Of a DNA stretch of 21,418 bases, positions 1 through 7,253 are shown piece by piece (within the stretch, counting starts at the first letter, position 1; each line of letters begins with the position of its first letter). Source of the stretch: a virus; the IMG/VR virus record IMGVR_UViG_3300030406_001549, positions 1 through 21,418 of that record, one strand, 5' to 3'. The translations under genes were made by a program, and so were the position numbers. Under the pieces are notes generated by a model. That model made no database searches. It was not told the origin of the DNA and worked only from the letters and a program-made list of their open reading frames with translations.

Positions 1-500
1 GAGAAACTCCCCTGACCGAATGGGTACACTAAGAATACTGCGAATGCTGCAGATACTGGTGCTGAGTAAGCTACTGTTATCCACGGTCGCATTCCTAATC
101 TATAACTAAGTTCCCATTGGCGTCCCATGTAAGCTGAGATACCGATGAGAAAGTGGAAGATGATGAGTTGATATGGTCCACCATTGTAGAGCCATTCATC
201 AAGATTCCCTGCTTCCCAGATAGGGTAGAAGTGCATTCCGATTGCATTGGAGCTCGGAACGACGGCTCCTGAGATGATGTTGTTTCCATAGAGTAGAGAT
301 CCTGAGACTGGTTCGCGTATGCCGTCAATGTCAACTGGCGGTGCAGCTATAAACGCGATGATAAAACATGTTGCTGCAGTTAAGAGTGCGGGTATCATAA
401 GGACACCGAACCACCCCACGTAGAGGCGGTTATCAGTGCTAGTAACCCAGTCACAAAATCTATTCCAATTGGATTTATCTTGTAAGGTGAGGGTTGTCAT
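1..500 (-). CDS. psbA: Photosystem II reaction-centre protein D1, N-terminal part (runs off the left edge)
   Basis: Encodes the first 166 residues of D1, the photosystem II core subunit of the thylakoid membrane that turns over fastest in light. Translation from the ATG at 500 begins [12 protein letters not shown] and contains diagnostic D1 stretches such as [18 protein letters not shown] and YLNGG-type residues in EWLYNGGPY, then [15 protein letters not shown] and YPFGQGSF. The redox-active Tyr161 equivalent is Tyr159 and the His118 equivalent is His116; the N-terminus is two residues shorter than host D1. Position 128 (the 130 equivalent) is Gln, the D1:1-type residue. The start codon shares one base with the stop of the upstream 92-residue gene (TAATG), so translation is probably coupled; I see no Shine-Dalgarno sequence. 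Phage D1 is known to sustain photosynthetic energy supply during infection. The C-terminus is outside the window. Confidence 0.97.
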   Translation of the reverse strand, partial: MTTLTLQDKSNWNRFCDWVTSTDNRLYVGWFGVLMIPALLTAATCFIIAFIAAPPVDIDGIREPVSGSLLYGNNIISGAVVPSSNAIGMHFYPIWEAGNLDEWLYNGGPYQLIIFHFLIGISAYMGRQWELSYRLGMRPWITVAYSAPVSAAFAVFLVYPFGQGSF

Positions 501-778
501 TAATCGTATTGACTGGTGTAAAGGTGTCGGGTGGTAGTAGGTGGTGTGATATCGAAACCAGTTGCTCCGGTTCCTGTATTAGGTGGAGAAGCATTAACGC
601 TTTCAATACCTTTTGGGTTTAGTTTAGCGTGCTCATAAGATGCTATACTTCCTTGTTCTCTGTAAGGTGCTTGCACCCAGGAGTTTCCTGTAGCTTGTAC
701 AACATATAGCACACCATTATCAGCTACGTTAGTTGTATCGCCTGGATCATAACCAGTACGAATAGCAGCATCGGCCAT
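500..778 (-). CDS. Hypothetical 92-residue protein between scaffold and psbA
   Basis: I do not recognise this protein. It is 92 residues, soluble-looking, with no membrane segment, and rich in Gly, Thr, Asn and Pro, especially in the C-terminal half (residues about 64-82). It has a strong ribosome binding site, AAGGAGAA, seven or so bases before the ATG at 778, which supports the start and suggests high expression with the virion genes. It lies between the scaffold gene and psbA, where a major capsid gene would be expected next in the T7 order, so a minor virion or decoration role is possible but only inferred from position. Its TAA overlaps the psbA ATG by one base. Confidence 0.8.
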   Translation of the reverse strand: MADAAIRTGYDPGDTTNVADNGVLYVVQATGNSWVQAPYREQGSIASYEHAKLNPKGIESVNASPPNTGTGATGFDITPPTTTRHLYTSQYD

Positions 779-789
779 AATAATTCTCC

Positions 790-1614
790 TTAGAATTTAA
801 TTTGTGATCGTTCTAATTTATCATATACATCCTGTCTGTATGCAGGATCGCTCTCATACCTAGGATCACCCATGGCACGTACTACTTCAGCTTGACTACG
901 GAAACCATCCACTGCTGTAGATGCTTTACCTTGAATCATGTCTCCTTCTGTTCCCACGGCATCTTGGTATCGATAATAAAGTGCTTGTAAAGCAAAGTTG
1001 ATAGTGTTTAAATTACCAGCTTCAAGAGCTTGATCATATGCTTGGATCTCTTCTGGTGTGAAATTCTCCTGAGCCCATGATGTCATGTTCTTGTAAGCAT
1101 CAGCACCACCTACTGCATTCTGTATAGAATCTATATCTGCATCAGATAAAGGAGTGCTTTCAGCTGCAGGTGTATCATTACTTTCAGGTAAACTTTCTTG
1201 AATACGATAGTAAGCATCAACTAAATCTTTACTATCCATTTTATAAAGAGCTTCTTTAGACTCTTCTGACAATTCTCCCTTCTCATCATATTCATTAGAA
1301 GCTTGGAAAATTGCCTTAGCATTTGGATCATCCTTAAAAGGATCTTCCTCGTCTACGTCTTCTGATTGATCTTCTTCTTTGGCTTCGGGCGGAGCATCTT
1401 CGTTTTGAGTTTCCTCCTCCGGTGTGCCAAGTTTTTTCTGGAGTTCGATGTAAGCTTTCTCAAGTTCTTCAGCGTCTTTGTATTTACCAGCTAAAAGTTC
1501 GTCTTGTTGTTCAGCTAATTTCTCACCTATTTCTAATGCCTCTGCATCGCGCTGGTCTTCAGCTTCGATGGTATCAGGGTCATTAGCAGGATCATACGTT
1601 AGGTTTATCGCCAT
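790..1614 (-). CDS. Capsid assembly scaffolding protein (T7 gp9-like)
   Basis: Likely the internal scaffold that directs procapsid assembly and leaves before or during DNA packaging. The 274-residue product is very acidic in its first two thirds, with long Glu/Asp-rich stretches (for example DVDEEDPFKDD near residue 90) and predicted helical character. The C-terminus, ending KLERSQIKF, is more basic, as in scaffolds that contact the capsid protein. Length and acidity fit T7 gp9-type scaffolds (roughly 300 residues), and it sits directly downstream of the portal gene block, as in T7. The ATG at 1614 lies inside the end of the upstream 88-residue gene (23-base overlap). The call rests on composition plus gene order rather than on catalytic motifs. 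Confidence 0.85.
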   Translation of the reverse strand: MAINLTYDPANDPDTIEAEDQRDAEALEIGEKLAEQQDELLAGKYKDAEELEKAYIELQKKLGTPEEETQNEDAPPEAKEEDQSEDVDEEDPFKDDPNAKAIFQASNEYDEKGELSEESKEALYKMDSKDLVDAYYRIQESLPESNDTPAAESTPLSDADIDSIQNAVGGADAYKNMTSWAQENFTPEEIQAYDQALEAGNLNTINFALQALYYRYQDAVGTEGDMIQGKASTAVDGFRSQAEVVRAMGDPRYESDPAYRQDVYDKLERSQIKF

Positions 1615-1858
1615 AATTAGTTTTCGTTTCTAGCCCTCCGAGACCAACTGAAGTAACGATACCCCCAGGCGGGTGAATATTAGGCTCACCTATCTTAGTT
1701 TCCTGAGCGTACTTAAATTTATTAGTATCGAAGGAGGTGGGTTTTGCAATTTCATTGCTTTCAAATTTAGACTCTGCCTTTGGTGCAGGTTTAACTCTTT
1801 TTGTAGCTACTCTTTTAGGACGGGTAGCTTTATTCTTCGAAGGATTCTGCGATGTCAT
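1592..1858 (-). CDS. Hypothetical 88-residue basic protein between portal and scaffold
   Basis: Not recognised. The N-terminal 30 residues are very basic and rich in Pro and Ala (KNKATRPKRVATKRVKPAPK), followed by a more neutral segment with Gly-rich residues near the C-terminus (GGIVTSVGLGG). No membrane segment is seen. It overlaps the end of the portal gene by 29 bases and the start of the scaffold gene by 23 bases; such compact packing at both ends of an intact frame favours a real gene. The basic, disordered-looking N-terminus could bind nucleic acid or the acidic scaffold, but this is inference only. Confidence 0.7.
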   Translation of the reverse strand: MTSQNPSKNKATRPKRVATKRVKPAPKAESKFESNEIAKPTSFDTNKFKYAQETKIGEPNIHPPGGIVTSVGLGGLETKTNYGDKPNV

Positions 1859-3419
1859 TTACTACTTCTTCTGCATTAGGGTTTTTAGATGGATCAGCTA
1901 TTGGTGAATTAACGAATTGCCCTGCTTGCTTAGTAAGCTCCATGTTCTGTTCAGCTTCAGCAGCTTGTGCTGCTTCTTCGTTTCTATCATCCATAGACTT
2001 GACAAGGTTGAGTACATCAATACCTTGTGCGGCAGCCAGACGTTTGATAGCTTCATCAGCATTAATGAATTGCATCATAGCCTCTGGTCCGAGGGTCTGA
2101 GCAATAGTCGTGATGAATTGTGTAAGGCTTTCTCTATCTTGTCCACGTCCTAAAGCATTGATACCTGCTACGATAGTAGGGTTAACATAATCTTTAGGTA
2201 TGCGTGGTATCTCACCATTTCTTTGAAGGATGAGAAGTTTTCTATTTAAATATGGAACTAGGAATTCAACAGTTAACAGTGAGAATAGCCCGCCCAATTG
2301 TTGTTCTAATTCAAGTTGTGTGAGGCGTACCTCTTCTGCTGTAGTTCTCTCAGATTGTCTAACGTTTAAGACAAGGTGAGCATCAAGCAACCTTCGCTCT
2401 AAACTTTGCATCATGTTAGCAGCGGTAGCAAAGTCAGCAGTCTTACCCACTTGGATAACACCGATGTCATCTGGTCGTCCTTGGACGATGGCTCCGTTGC
2501 CTGCAGAAGCGATTGTCTGGGGCTTTGTTGTGCTTGAAGGTGATACGGTAAAGATTACTTTAGCGGCTGCTGCAGAGCCTTCTACGAGTGCCTGAGAGAG
2601 CGCCTCTAATGACCTGAAGTCACCAAGGAATTCCTCTACTCTACCACGTCCGTAGTTCTCTCCATCAATCGAGTTGAATCTTAGTACCAACCATGGGCTT
2701 GCGTCCTTAGGCGCTTTACCCTGTGTTCCTGGTATGAGCTTATCAAATGCTTCTTGATGCCATACCCATTTGTTTCCTTTTAGTTTTACACAAGTGTAAA
2801 CATCAACATCCTCTTCATTTCGTGACCCGATCCCACCACCTACGTCACCAGGACTGTTAGGGATAGATTCTAATTCTTTAAGACCATCGGGTAGAAGATT
2901 CCGATTGATAACTTCTTTCGTTACGATCTCAATAACGTTACCATTACCGTCGCGTTCTACGACATATCTATTCAATGGATAATGCTTAAGACCATCCTTA
3001 CCCATATATAATAGGGCGTTACCACCTACAACTAGATGTTTGATTGCTTGGTGTACGGTAACTCTATCACTAGAAGCAGCGATAGAATCCATGACCATAC
3101 GCTCTAGTTTAGAGAAACTTAAGTCAAGTTCAGATCGTACCTCTGGTGGGAAGTCTTCTCCTAATTTGTCATCTCTAATTTGGAACTTAAAGAAGGTACT
3201 CTGTGGAGGTAACAACGCAAGCATTAATTTTGCTGCTAGAGTTACGACACACTTAGAACCAACTGATTGCCAAGGTGTATCTAGTTTGATATGTGATGTT
3301 CTACCTTCATCGTTTTGAATGAGGTAAGGAAGTGTAAGCTTAGAGCATTGAACAGCTACATCAAGAAATTGTGTACGATGTTTAGTAAGGTTATCGTATC
3401 TTGTGCGTGCGTACTGCAT
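1830..3419 (-). CDS. Portal (head-tail connector) protein, T7 gp8-like
   Basis: Encodes the dodecameric portal that forms the DNA entry and exit channel at one capsid vertex and contacts terminase and tail. The 529-residue length matches T7-type connectors (T7 gp8 is 536). The N-terminus (MQYARTRYDNLTKHRTQFLD) and the PWQSVGSKCVVTLAAKLMLALLPP segment near residue 50-70 are typical of the family, as is the ERTTAEEVRL motif in the second half. The C-terminal tail is Glu/Asn-rich. It follows the gp7.3-like gene with a 3-base gap and overlaps the next small gene by 29 bases, the T7 order 7.3-8-9. Confidence 0.95.
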   Translation of the reverse strand: MQYARTRYDNLTKHRTQFLDVAVQCSKLTLPYLIQNDEGRTSHIKLDTPWQSVGSKCVVTLAAKLMLALLPPQSTFFKFQIRDDKLGEDFPPEVRSELDLSFSKLERMVMDSIAASSDRVTVHQAIKHLVVGGNALLYMGKDGLKHYPLNRYVVERDGNGNVIEIVTKEVINRNLLPDGLKELESIPNSPGDVGGGIGSRNEEDVDVYTCVKLKGNKWVWHQEAFDKLIPGTQGKAPKDASPWLVLRFNSIDGENYGRGRVEEFLGDFRSLEALSQALVEGSAAAAKVIFTVSPSSTTKPQTIASAGNGAIVQGRPDDIGVIQVGKTADFATAANMMQSLERRLLDAHLVLNVRQSERTTAEEVRLTQLELEQQLGGLFSLLTVEFLVPYLNRKLLILQRNGEIPRIPKDYVNPTIVAGINALGRGQDRESLTQFITTIAQTLGPEAMMQFINADEAIKRLAAAQGIDVLNLVKSMDDRNEEAAQAAEAEQNMELTKQAGQFVNSPIADPSKNPNAEEVVNDIAESFEE

Positions 3420-3422
3420 AGT

Positions 3423-3770
3423 TTAAACTTCTACTTGTCCTGAACCAGCACCGCCGCCACCGCCGTATGAAGCTTGTGGATCTAGTGCGATTCTAGTTTT
3501 ACTTGTTTTCATAGCCCTCTTTCTCTTCTGACTCAGCTTACCAGAGGATAAACCTTTGTTAATACTGCCAAGGTTAGATCCTTTAAAGGTTTGACCTTGT
3601 GCTTTACGGACAGCATCCAATTTGTTTTTCATCTGTTGCATCACAGCTTCATTCTCAGCTCTGACTTTAGCAGCTGCTTCTTCTGCTGCCTTTCTAGCTT
3701 GGGCTGCAGCCTCTTCAGGTGTTGGCCCTTGGTACTTAGGAGTCTTTCTTTTCTTTTTAAATCTAATCAT
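3423..3770 (-). CDS. T7 gp7.3-like virion assembly protein
   Basis: A 115-residue protein with a basic N-terminus (MIRFKKKRKTPKYQ), an Ala/Glu-rich helical stretch at residues about 18-50, a second basic patch (KRKRAMKTSKTRIAL), and a Gly-rich tail with five consecutive Gly. T7 gp7.3 (99 residues, small tail-assembly virion protein) has the same arrangement: basic N-terminus, Lys/Arg-Ser patch, then a Gly-rich end. T7 gene 7.3 also lies immediately upstream of the portal gene, as here (3-base gap). I infer the same role; sequence similarity alone is low-complexity and would not prove it. Confidence 0.65.
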   Translation of the reverse strand: MIRFKKKRKTPKYQGPTPEEAAAQARKAAEEAAAKVRAENEAVMQQMKNKLDAVRKAQGQTFKGSNLGSINKGLSSGKLSQKRKRAMKTSKTRIALDPQASYGGGGGAGSGQVEV

Positions 3771-3774
3771 TGTA

Positions 3775-4236
3775 CTAAAGATTTTTTGATACTAAAACGG
3801 ATTCTTCTTTCCAACCACTGATTTGTATAAGCTTCTTTGCTAAACCTCTTCTAGCTACAGCAGCTACTGCACAACATCCGTTGGCTCTACCGTAATCTTC
3901 TACTGTATAGAATTGATCATACCATTTCTGATAGTCTTGACCTGATACAGTAGCCCAGATATGTATGTCCAATACTTTAAAGCGTGGCCACTCTGAGATT
4001 TCACATACCACAATGGATTTTATATGATCACTGTTTAATGATCTAAAATTTCCATCGAAGTCCATCTCTAAGCCGACAACTAATCGGACATCACCTCGGA
4101 TGATCATGTCATGAAAATCATTTGCATTGAGACAATCATCCGATCTGTTCTGGGTCTTTTCTATTAAAGGTTTTACTCCATGCCATACAAAGTGTGTTAA
4201 TTCTATAGGCACAAAGTGGAAAGCAGCTTTACTCAT
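3775..4236 (-). CDS. Conserved phage protein, possibly GNAT-like (T7 gp13-like)
   Basis: 153 residues, no membrane segment or signal peptide. The C-terminal half, with RANGCCAVAAVARRGLAKKL followed by a segment ending SVLVSKNL, resembles phage proteins with an acyltransferase (GNAT)-like fold, where a basic RxG-type loop precedes a helix and a final strand. T7 gp13, a small assembly protein, belongs to similar proteins, but it lies elsewhere in the T7 map. The classic acetyl-CoA loop (Q/RxxGxG/A) is not clear, so enzymatic activity is doubtful. The ATG at 4236 overlaps the upstream stop by eight bases. Confidence 0.5.
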   Translation of the reverse strand: MSKAAFHFVPIELTHFVWHGVKPLIEKTQNRSDDCLNANDFHDMIIRGDVRLVVGLEMDFDGNFRSLNSDHIKSIVVCEISEWPRFKVLDIHIWATVSGQDYQKWYDQFYTVEDYGRANGCCAVAAVARRGLAKKLIQISGWKEESVLVSKNL

Positions 4237-4416
4237 TGATCCTGTTTTCGTACCACTCTACAACAGAACGTTGCCCAGCTTTATACATAATGCAAGGCAA
4301 GTCTTCTTTAGGATGTGGATTGACAGGTGGAAATCTTTCTTCCATTTCAGTAAGAAGAGATTCAGGATTCGGACCTAGTATAGGTTCAAGCGTACTGCGG
4401 GAGGTTTGTATTTGCA
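4229..4416 (-). CDS. Hypothetical 62-residue protein downstream of nrdB
   Basis: Not assigned a function. I chose the ATG at 4416 (MQIQTSRSTLEP) because longer versions read deep into the nrdB frame. The protein has Pro-rich stretches (ERFPPVNPHP) and ends with a helical segment containing YKAGQRSVVEWYENRI, a kind of motif found in short conserved cyanophage proteins near the ribonucleotide reductase genes (from memory, unverified). It overlaps nrdB by 31 bases and the next gene by eight bases. Confidence 0.7.
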
Positions 4417-5108
4417 TGTTCAAAGAATGCTGGCATACGGGCTCTCTGTGTCTCAGAAAATTCAGGCGCTTTGCCCTCATACATTAAGCGATCGCTCGCA
4501 TCCAGCCAAAATTTTTTGTCCAAATATTTATCGGTAGTATTTATACCTAGAGGTTGAAGAACCCAGTTAATTGTGGCCTTCCTAAGTTTATCCAAAGAAG
4601 GAGAAGGAGATAAGCCCAACTCGCTACATACAAGAGTATTTGCTCCGACATGGATCTGCTCGTCCCTTGAGATGTCGGCAGATACAGTGCGAAGAGCAGC
4701 GCACCCATTAAACCTAAAGAAAGGGAGTAGAACGAAGAAGATGGCCCGTTCTGCGACCAGAGCTTTGGTAATTGTGTGATCAGGGTGTGCAATCCAGGCA
4801 TCTCTTAATAGTTTTCCTTCTTTTTCTGCATTTTCATCTGCACCATACGTGTCTACTATGTATTGTAAAGCAAGATCATGTCTTTCTTCATCTTCTACAT
4901 TCGATTCTAGTAATGCTCTAGCGTTGTCGGGAACAGTCTTTTCAAGACCTTCCTTGATAAAGGAACCAACTGGTAGCTCCATATGACGTATTGCGAGAGA
5001 ACGCATGATGGCTTCTTCTGCTCCATCTTTAAATATACCTTTGGTGGGTTTTACGGGGGACCATTTGCGTTTACGGTCCAATAATTTATCATAAGGATGT
5101 TTTCTCAT
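4386..5108 (-). CDS. nrdB: Ribonucleotide reductase class I small (beta) subunit, ferritin-like
   Basis: A 240-residue helical protein with the six-carboxylate/histidine pattern of class I reductase beta subunits: Glu44, the ExxH pair Glu74/His77, Glu120, and the second ExxH pair Glu150/His153. The spacing of Glu44 to Glu74 is close to that of E. coli Asp84 to Glu115. The residue four after the first metal-ligand His, which is the radical Tyr122 in E. coli, is Leu81 here, so a standard tyrosyl radical cannot form at that site. It is shorter than bacterial NrdB (about 320-375 residues). It is encoded directly after the alpha subunit with a one-base overlap (TAATG), as expected for partners. 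Such a short beta was recognised late in marine cyanopodoviruses, whose enzyme had been filed as class II. Confidence 0.85.
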   Translation of the reverse strand: MRKHPYDKLLDRKRKWSPVKPTKGIFKDGAEEAIMRSLAIRHMELPVGSFIKEGLEKTVPDNARALLESNVEDEERHDLALQYIVDTYGADENAEKEGKLLRDAWIAHPDHTITKALVAERAIFFVLLPFFRFNGCAALRTVSADISRDEQIHVGANTLVCSELGLSPSPSLDKLRKATINWVLQPLGINTTDKYLDKKFWLDASDRLMYEGKAPEFSETQRARMPAFFEHANTNLPQYA

Positions 5109-6487
5109 TATTCTTGACAGTCACAGGTTATCGGCTCGTTTCCGAGAATATCCTGTAAGTAATCATCGACTTCGGCTTGATCTAATGCAGCATACGCATC
5201 GGTCTTATCTTGAGTGTCGCCCATTACTTGCAGGGAATAGTAAAGGGAGGTCTGGGGTGACAGTAACCACTCTTCCACGAATTCACGATCGTAGGTTACC
5301 ACATCACTCCAAGAGTTGAATGAGTATCCGTGAAGAAGTCCCGTATTGTTATACATAATCATTATTTGGTCAGCGACATGCTTGTAAGCATCCCAACCAA
5401 CTTCTGAGGCGATTTCAACTTCGCCATAATCAAAGTATTCTACACCAAAGGTTCCACTGTCACGATCGACAGAGCGGGCTATTGGTGGTGCTATCTCTGG
5501 CGTGGCTGTAAAGCCTTCTGTGTCTTTACTTCTGTAGGAACAGGAAGCGGTAGGAGCGATAGCAAATGCTCGTACCATGTTGTTTTCTTTTGCGATCTTT
5601 GCAGCGCCATGGATTCCTAATTTTAAGTTTAAAGCTAATTGGTAGGCTATACCAGTATTAAATTCGCCTTTGTTTACACTTTCCAATGCTCTACCAAACT
5701 CATCATACCTTACTCGGTACTTGTGGAGGAGGTTGGCGAGGCCGAGTATTCCGAGCCCAACTTGGCGGTCGATATCAGCTGGCAAGTATTCTCCAGTTGC
5801 TCCAACACCTGTCCTGCTATGGAGCTCGCACAGCTCGGACATACCTTGATCGAAAGCCTCTGTGATGGTGCTGATGTCACAGGCTGCGAGATTGACATGC
5901 TGTAACAGGCATGTCCCACGTGAGGGCAGGTAAACCTCAAGACAGACGTTGCCATAAATTCTTTTTCCGTTTGTGTCGTATTTTACTTTGTTTAGCCAGA
6001 TATCACCTGACTTAATGCCATATAATAAGGCATCTTTTACTTTATTATCACAGCTTTGCCACCATCCCGTATCAATATCGACGCATCTTTTGACCCATGG
6101 GAGTTCGGCTCTAGGAGTAGTAATAAACTCGAGGATGTCGCTATGATTAAGGTCCAAATGAAGAACCACAGCGCCATTCTTGTAGATTCCACCTCGTCTG
6201 AGTGTTTCATTAAGTGATGAGTAGATTTTTCCAAAGGATACTGGTCCAGAAGCTGTAAGACCTTTTCCGTTTTCTGCTCCTTTGGGACGGAGCTTAGATA
6301 GATGGACCGCAACTCCCGCTCCAAATCTGAGTCCGTGGCTGACATATCGCCAGCTTGCTTCAATTCCATTTTCTCCCTCCATAGAATCCTCTACGACGAA
6401 AACGGTACACGAAACCGGGAGTCTTGATTCAGGATTATCCAACCATGATTGGACCCGCCCTGTGCGAGATATTAAACTTGCAGTCAT
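5108..6487 (-). CDS. nrdA: Ribonucleotide reductase catalytic (alpha) subunit
   Basis: Reduces ribonucleotides to deoxyribonucleotides for phage DNA synthesis. The 459-residue chain has the finger-loop motif NVCLEV with Asn180, Cys182 (thiyl radical site) and Glu184, a first redox Cys27 (PVSC), a likely partner Cys193 (GTCLLQHVNLAA), the phosphate-binding APTASCSY loop, TPEIAPP, and a C-terminal Cys-x-Cys (Cys455, Cys457) suited to re-reduction of the active site. It is far shorter than bacterial NrdA (about 750) and lacks an N-terminal ATP-cone, so overall activity is probably not shut off by dATP. The start at 6487 lies one base after the MazG-like stop. The adjacent beta gene argues for class I rather than the cobalamin-dependent class II. 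Confidence 0.93.
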   Translation of the reverse strand: MTASLISRTGRVQSWLDNPESRLPVSCTVFVVEDSMEGENGIEASWRYVSHGLRFGAGVAVHLSKLRPKGAENGKGLTASGPVSFGKIYSSLNETLRRGGIYKNGAVVLHLDLNHSDILEFITTPRAELPWVKRCVDIDTGWWQSCDNKVKDALLYGIKSGDIWLNKVKYDTNGKRIYGNVCLEVYLPSRGTCLLQHVNLAACDISTITEAFDQGMSELCELHSRTGVGATGEYLPADIDRQVGLGILGLANLLHKYRVRYDEFGRALESVNKGEFNTGIAYQLALNLKLGIHGAAKIAKENNMVRAFAIAPTASCSYRSKDTEGFTATPEIAPPIARSVDRDSGTFGVEYFDYGEVEIASEVGWDAYKHVADQIMIMYNNTGLLHGYSFNSWSDVVTYDREFVEEWLLSPQTSLYYSLQVMGDTQDKTDAYAALDQAEVDDYLQDILGNEPITCDCQE

Positions 6488-6488
6488 T

Positions 6489-6881
6489 TCAAATTAAATC
6501 AGATAGATCAGGTGGTTTATAATTTGGTCCCTTTAGAACCTTCCCATCTTCTCGATATATTGGATTACCATCCTCATCGAGTTTGGACATATTACTTTCG
6601 TGAACTCTATTTAACGCTTCATCAAGAAACCAATTCATATTCTCAGCGTATTGATAGCATACATATACTAGATCAGCTAGTTCTTTGAGTGCTTCTTCTT
6701 GTGCATCAGGGTGTTGTCTAAATAACGAACTTTCTGATTCTAAGAACTCTTTAAATTCTTCAACAATTAATTTCTGTTGTACCGATCTAGTAGATCGATC
6801 ACCGCTATTTGGAAGTCTATACTTCTTCCGAAACTCTTTCGCTTGGTCTGACAAGAAGGTTTTCTTCATGCTCAAGTTCAT
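6489..6881 (-). CDS. MazG-like nucleotide pyrophosphohydrolase
   Basis: A 130-residue helical protein with the metal-binding MazG/HisE pattern EExxE (Glu41, Glu42, Glu45) followed after about 22 residues by ExxD (Glu67, Asp70, in KELADLVY). These enzymes hydrolyse (d)NTPs or ppGpp-like nucleotides to monophosphates. The C-terminal EDGKVLKGPNYKPPDL segment is frequent in phage MazG-like proteins. The ATG at 6881 is used here; a second ATG at 6869 gives MKKTFLSDQ and less overlap with the upstream gene. It is followed one base later by nrdA, so a nucleotide-pool role fits. Substrate cannot be told from sequence. Confidence 0.85.
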   Translation of the reverse strand: MNLSMKKTFLSDQAKEFRKKYRLPNSGDRSTRSVQQKLIVEEFKEFLESESSLFRQHPDAQEEALKELADLVYVCYQYAENMNWFLDEALNRVHESNMSKLDEDGNPIYREDGKVLKGPNYKPPDLSDLI

Positions 6882-7050
6882 TCTCTAAGTAGTGGATTGC
6901 TTTTTTTAAATCTTGTATTTTACTATCTTTATAGCCTGCACGGCAAACGTATTTAATAGCATTGCCTAGGTGGAAGCTCAATCCTTGGTCTCTAATAAAA
7001 TCCCAAACATTGATAGATCCTCTTTGATAGTAGGTTGGACCTTTGGCCAT
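6817..7050 (-). CDS. DUF3310-family small phage protein
   Basis: 77 residues beginning MAKGPTYYQRGSINVWDF, then GNAIKYVCRAGYKD and DLKKAIHYLENEL. The pattern NAIKYxxRAGxKD...DLxKAxxYL is the hallmark of DUF3310, a short helical family common in phages and often annotated as nucleotide kinase without good evidence. The last third is a Glu-rich helix. It overlaps the upstream NblA-like frame by 73 bases and the downstream MazG-like frame by 65 bases, an unusually deep overlap on both sides. Confidence 0.85.
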   Translation of the reverse strand: MAKGPTYYQRGSINVWDFIRDQGLSFHLGNAIKYVCRAGYKDSKIQDLKKAIHYLENELEHEENLLVRPSERVSEEV

Positions 7051-7253
7051 TTTTGAACTAAATTGGTGAGTGAATTAGATAGTATAAAGTTCTGATGTTG
7101 CATAGCTAAGAAGACAGTGACGAGATCTTTATAATCGACCTCACCACTATCTAATCTTACCTCAAGCTTTTTCAGTGCGAACTCCTGCTCCACTGTCAAT
7201 TCGGTAATCGGCGGCGGGAGACCATAGGATTGGTCGCTTCTTTTTGAAGTCAT
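6978..7253 (-). CDS. NblA-like (phycobilisome degradation) small protein
   Basis: 91 residues. After a polar N-terminus of about 17 residues comes LTVEQEFALKKLEV, a spacer, DLVTVFLAMQHQNFILSNSL and finally LVQKW. This follows the NblA layout (LSLEQxFxxR, a helix with heptad hydrophobics, and a terminal KxxW), where a short helical protein tags phycobilisomes for Clp proteolysis. Viral NblA proteins have been reported in cyanophages. The frame is intact although 92 bases overlap the exonuclease gene and 73 bases overlap the DUF3310 gene. A TTG at the Leu of LTVEQEF would give a more NblA-sized protein of about 74 residues; the ATG at 7253 lacks a Shine-Dalgarno, so the start is uncertain. The family assignment is by eye. 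Confidence 0.6.
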   Translation of the reverse strand: MTSKRSDQSYGLPPPITELTVEQEFALKKLEVRLDSGEVDYKDLVTVFLAMQHQNFILSNSLTNLVQKWPKVQPTIKEDLSMFGILLETKD

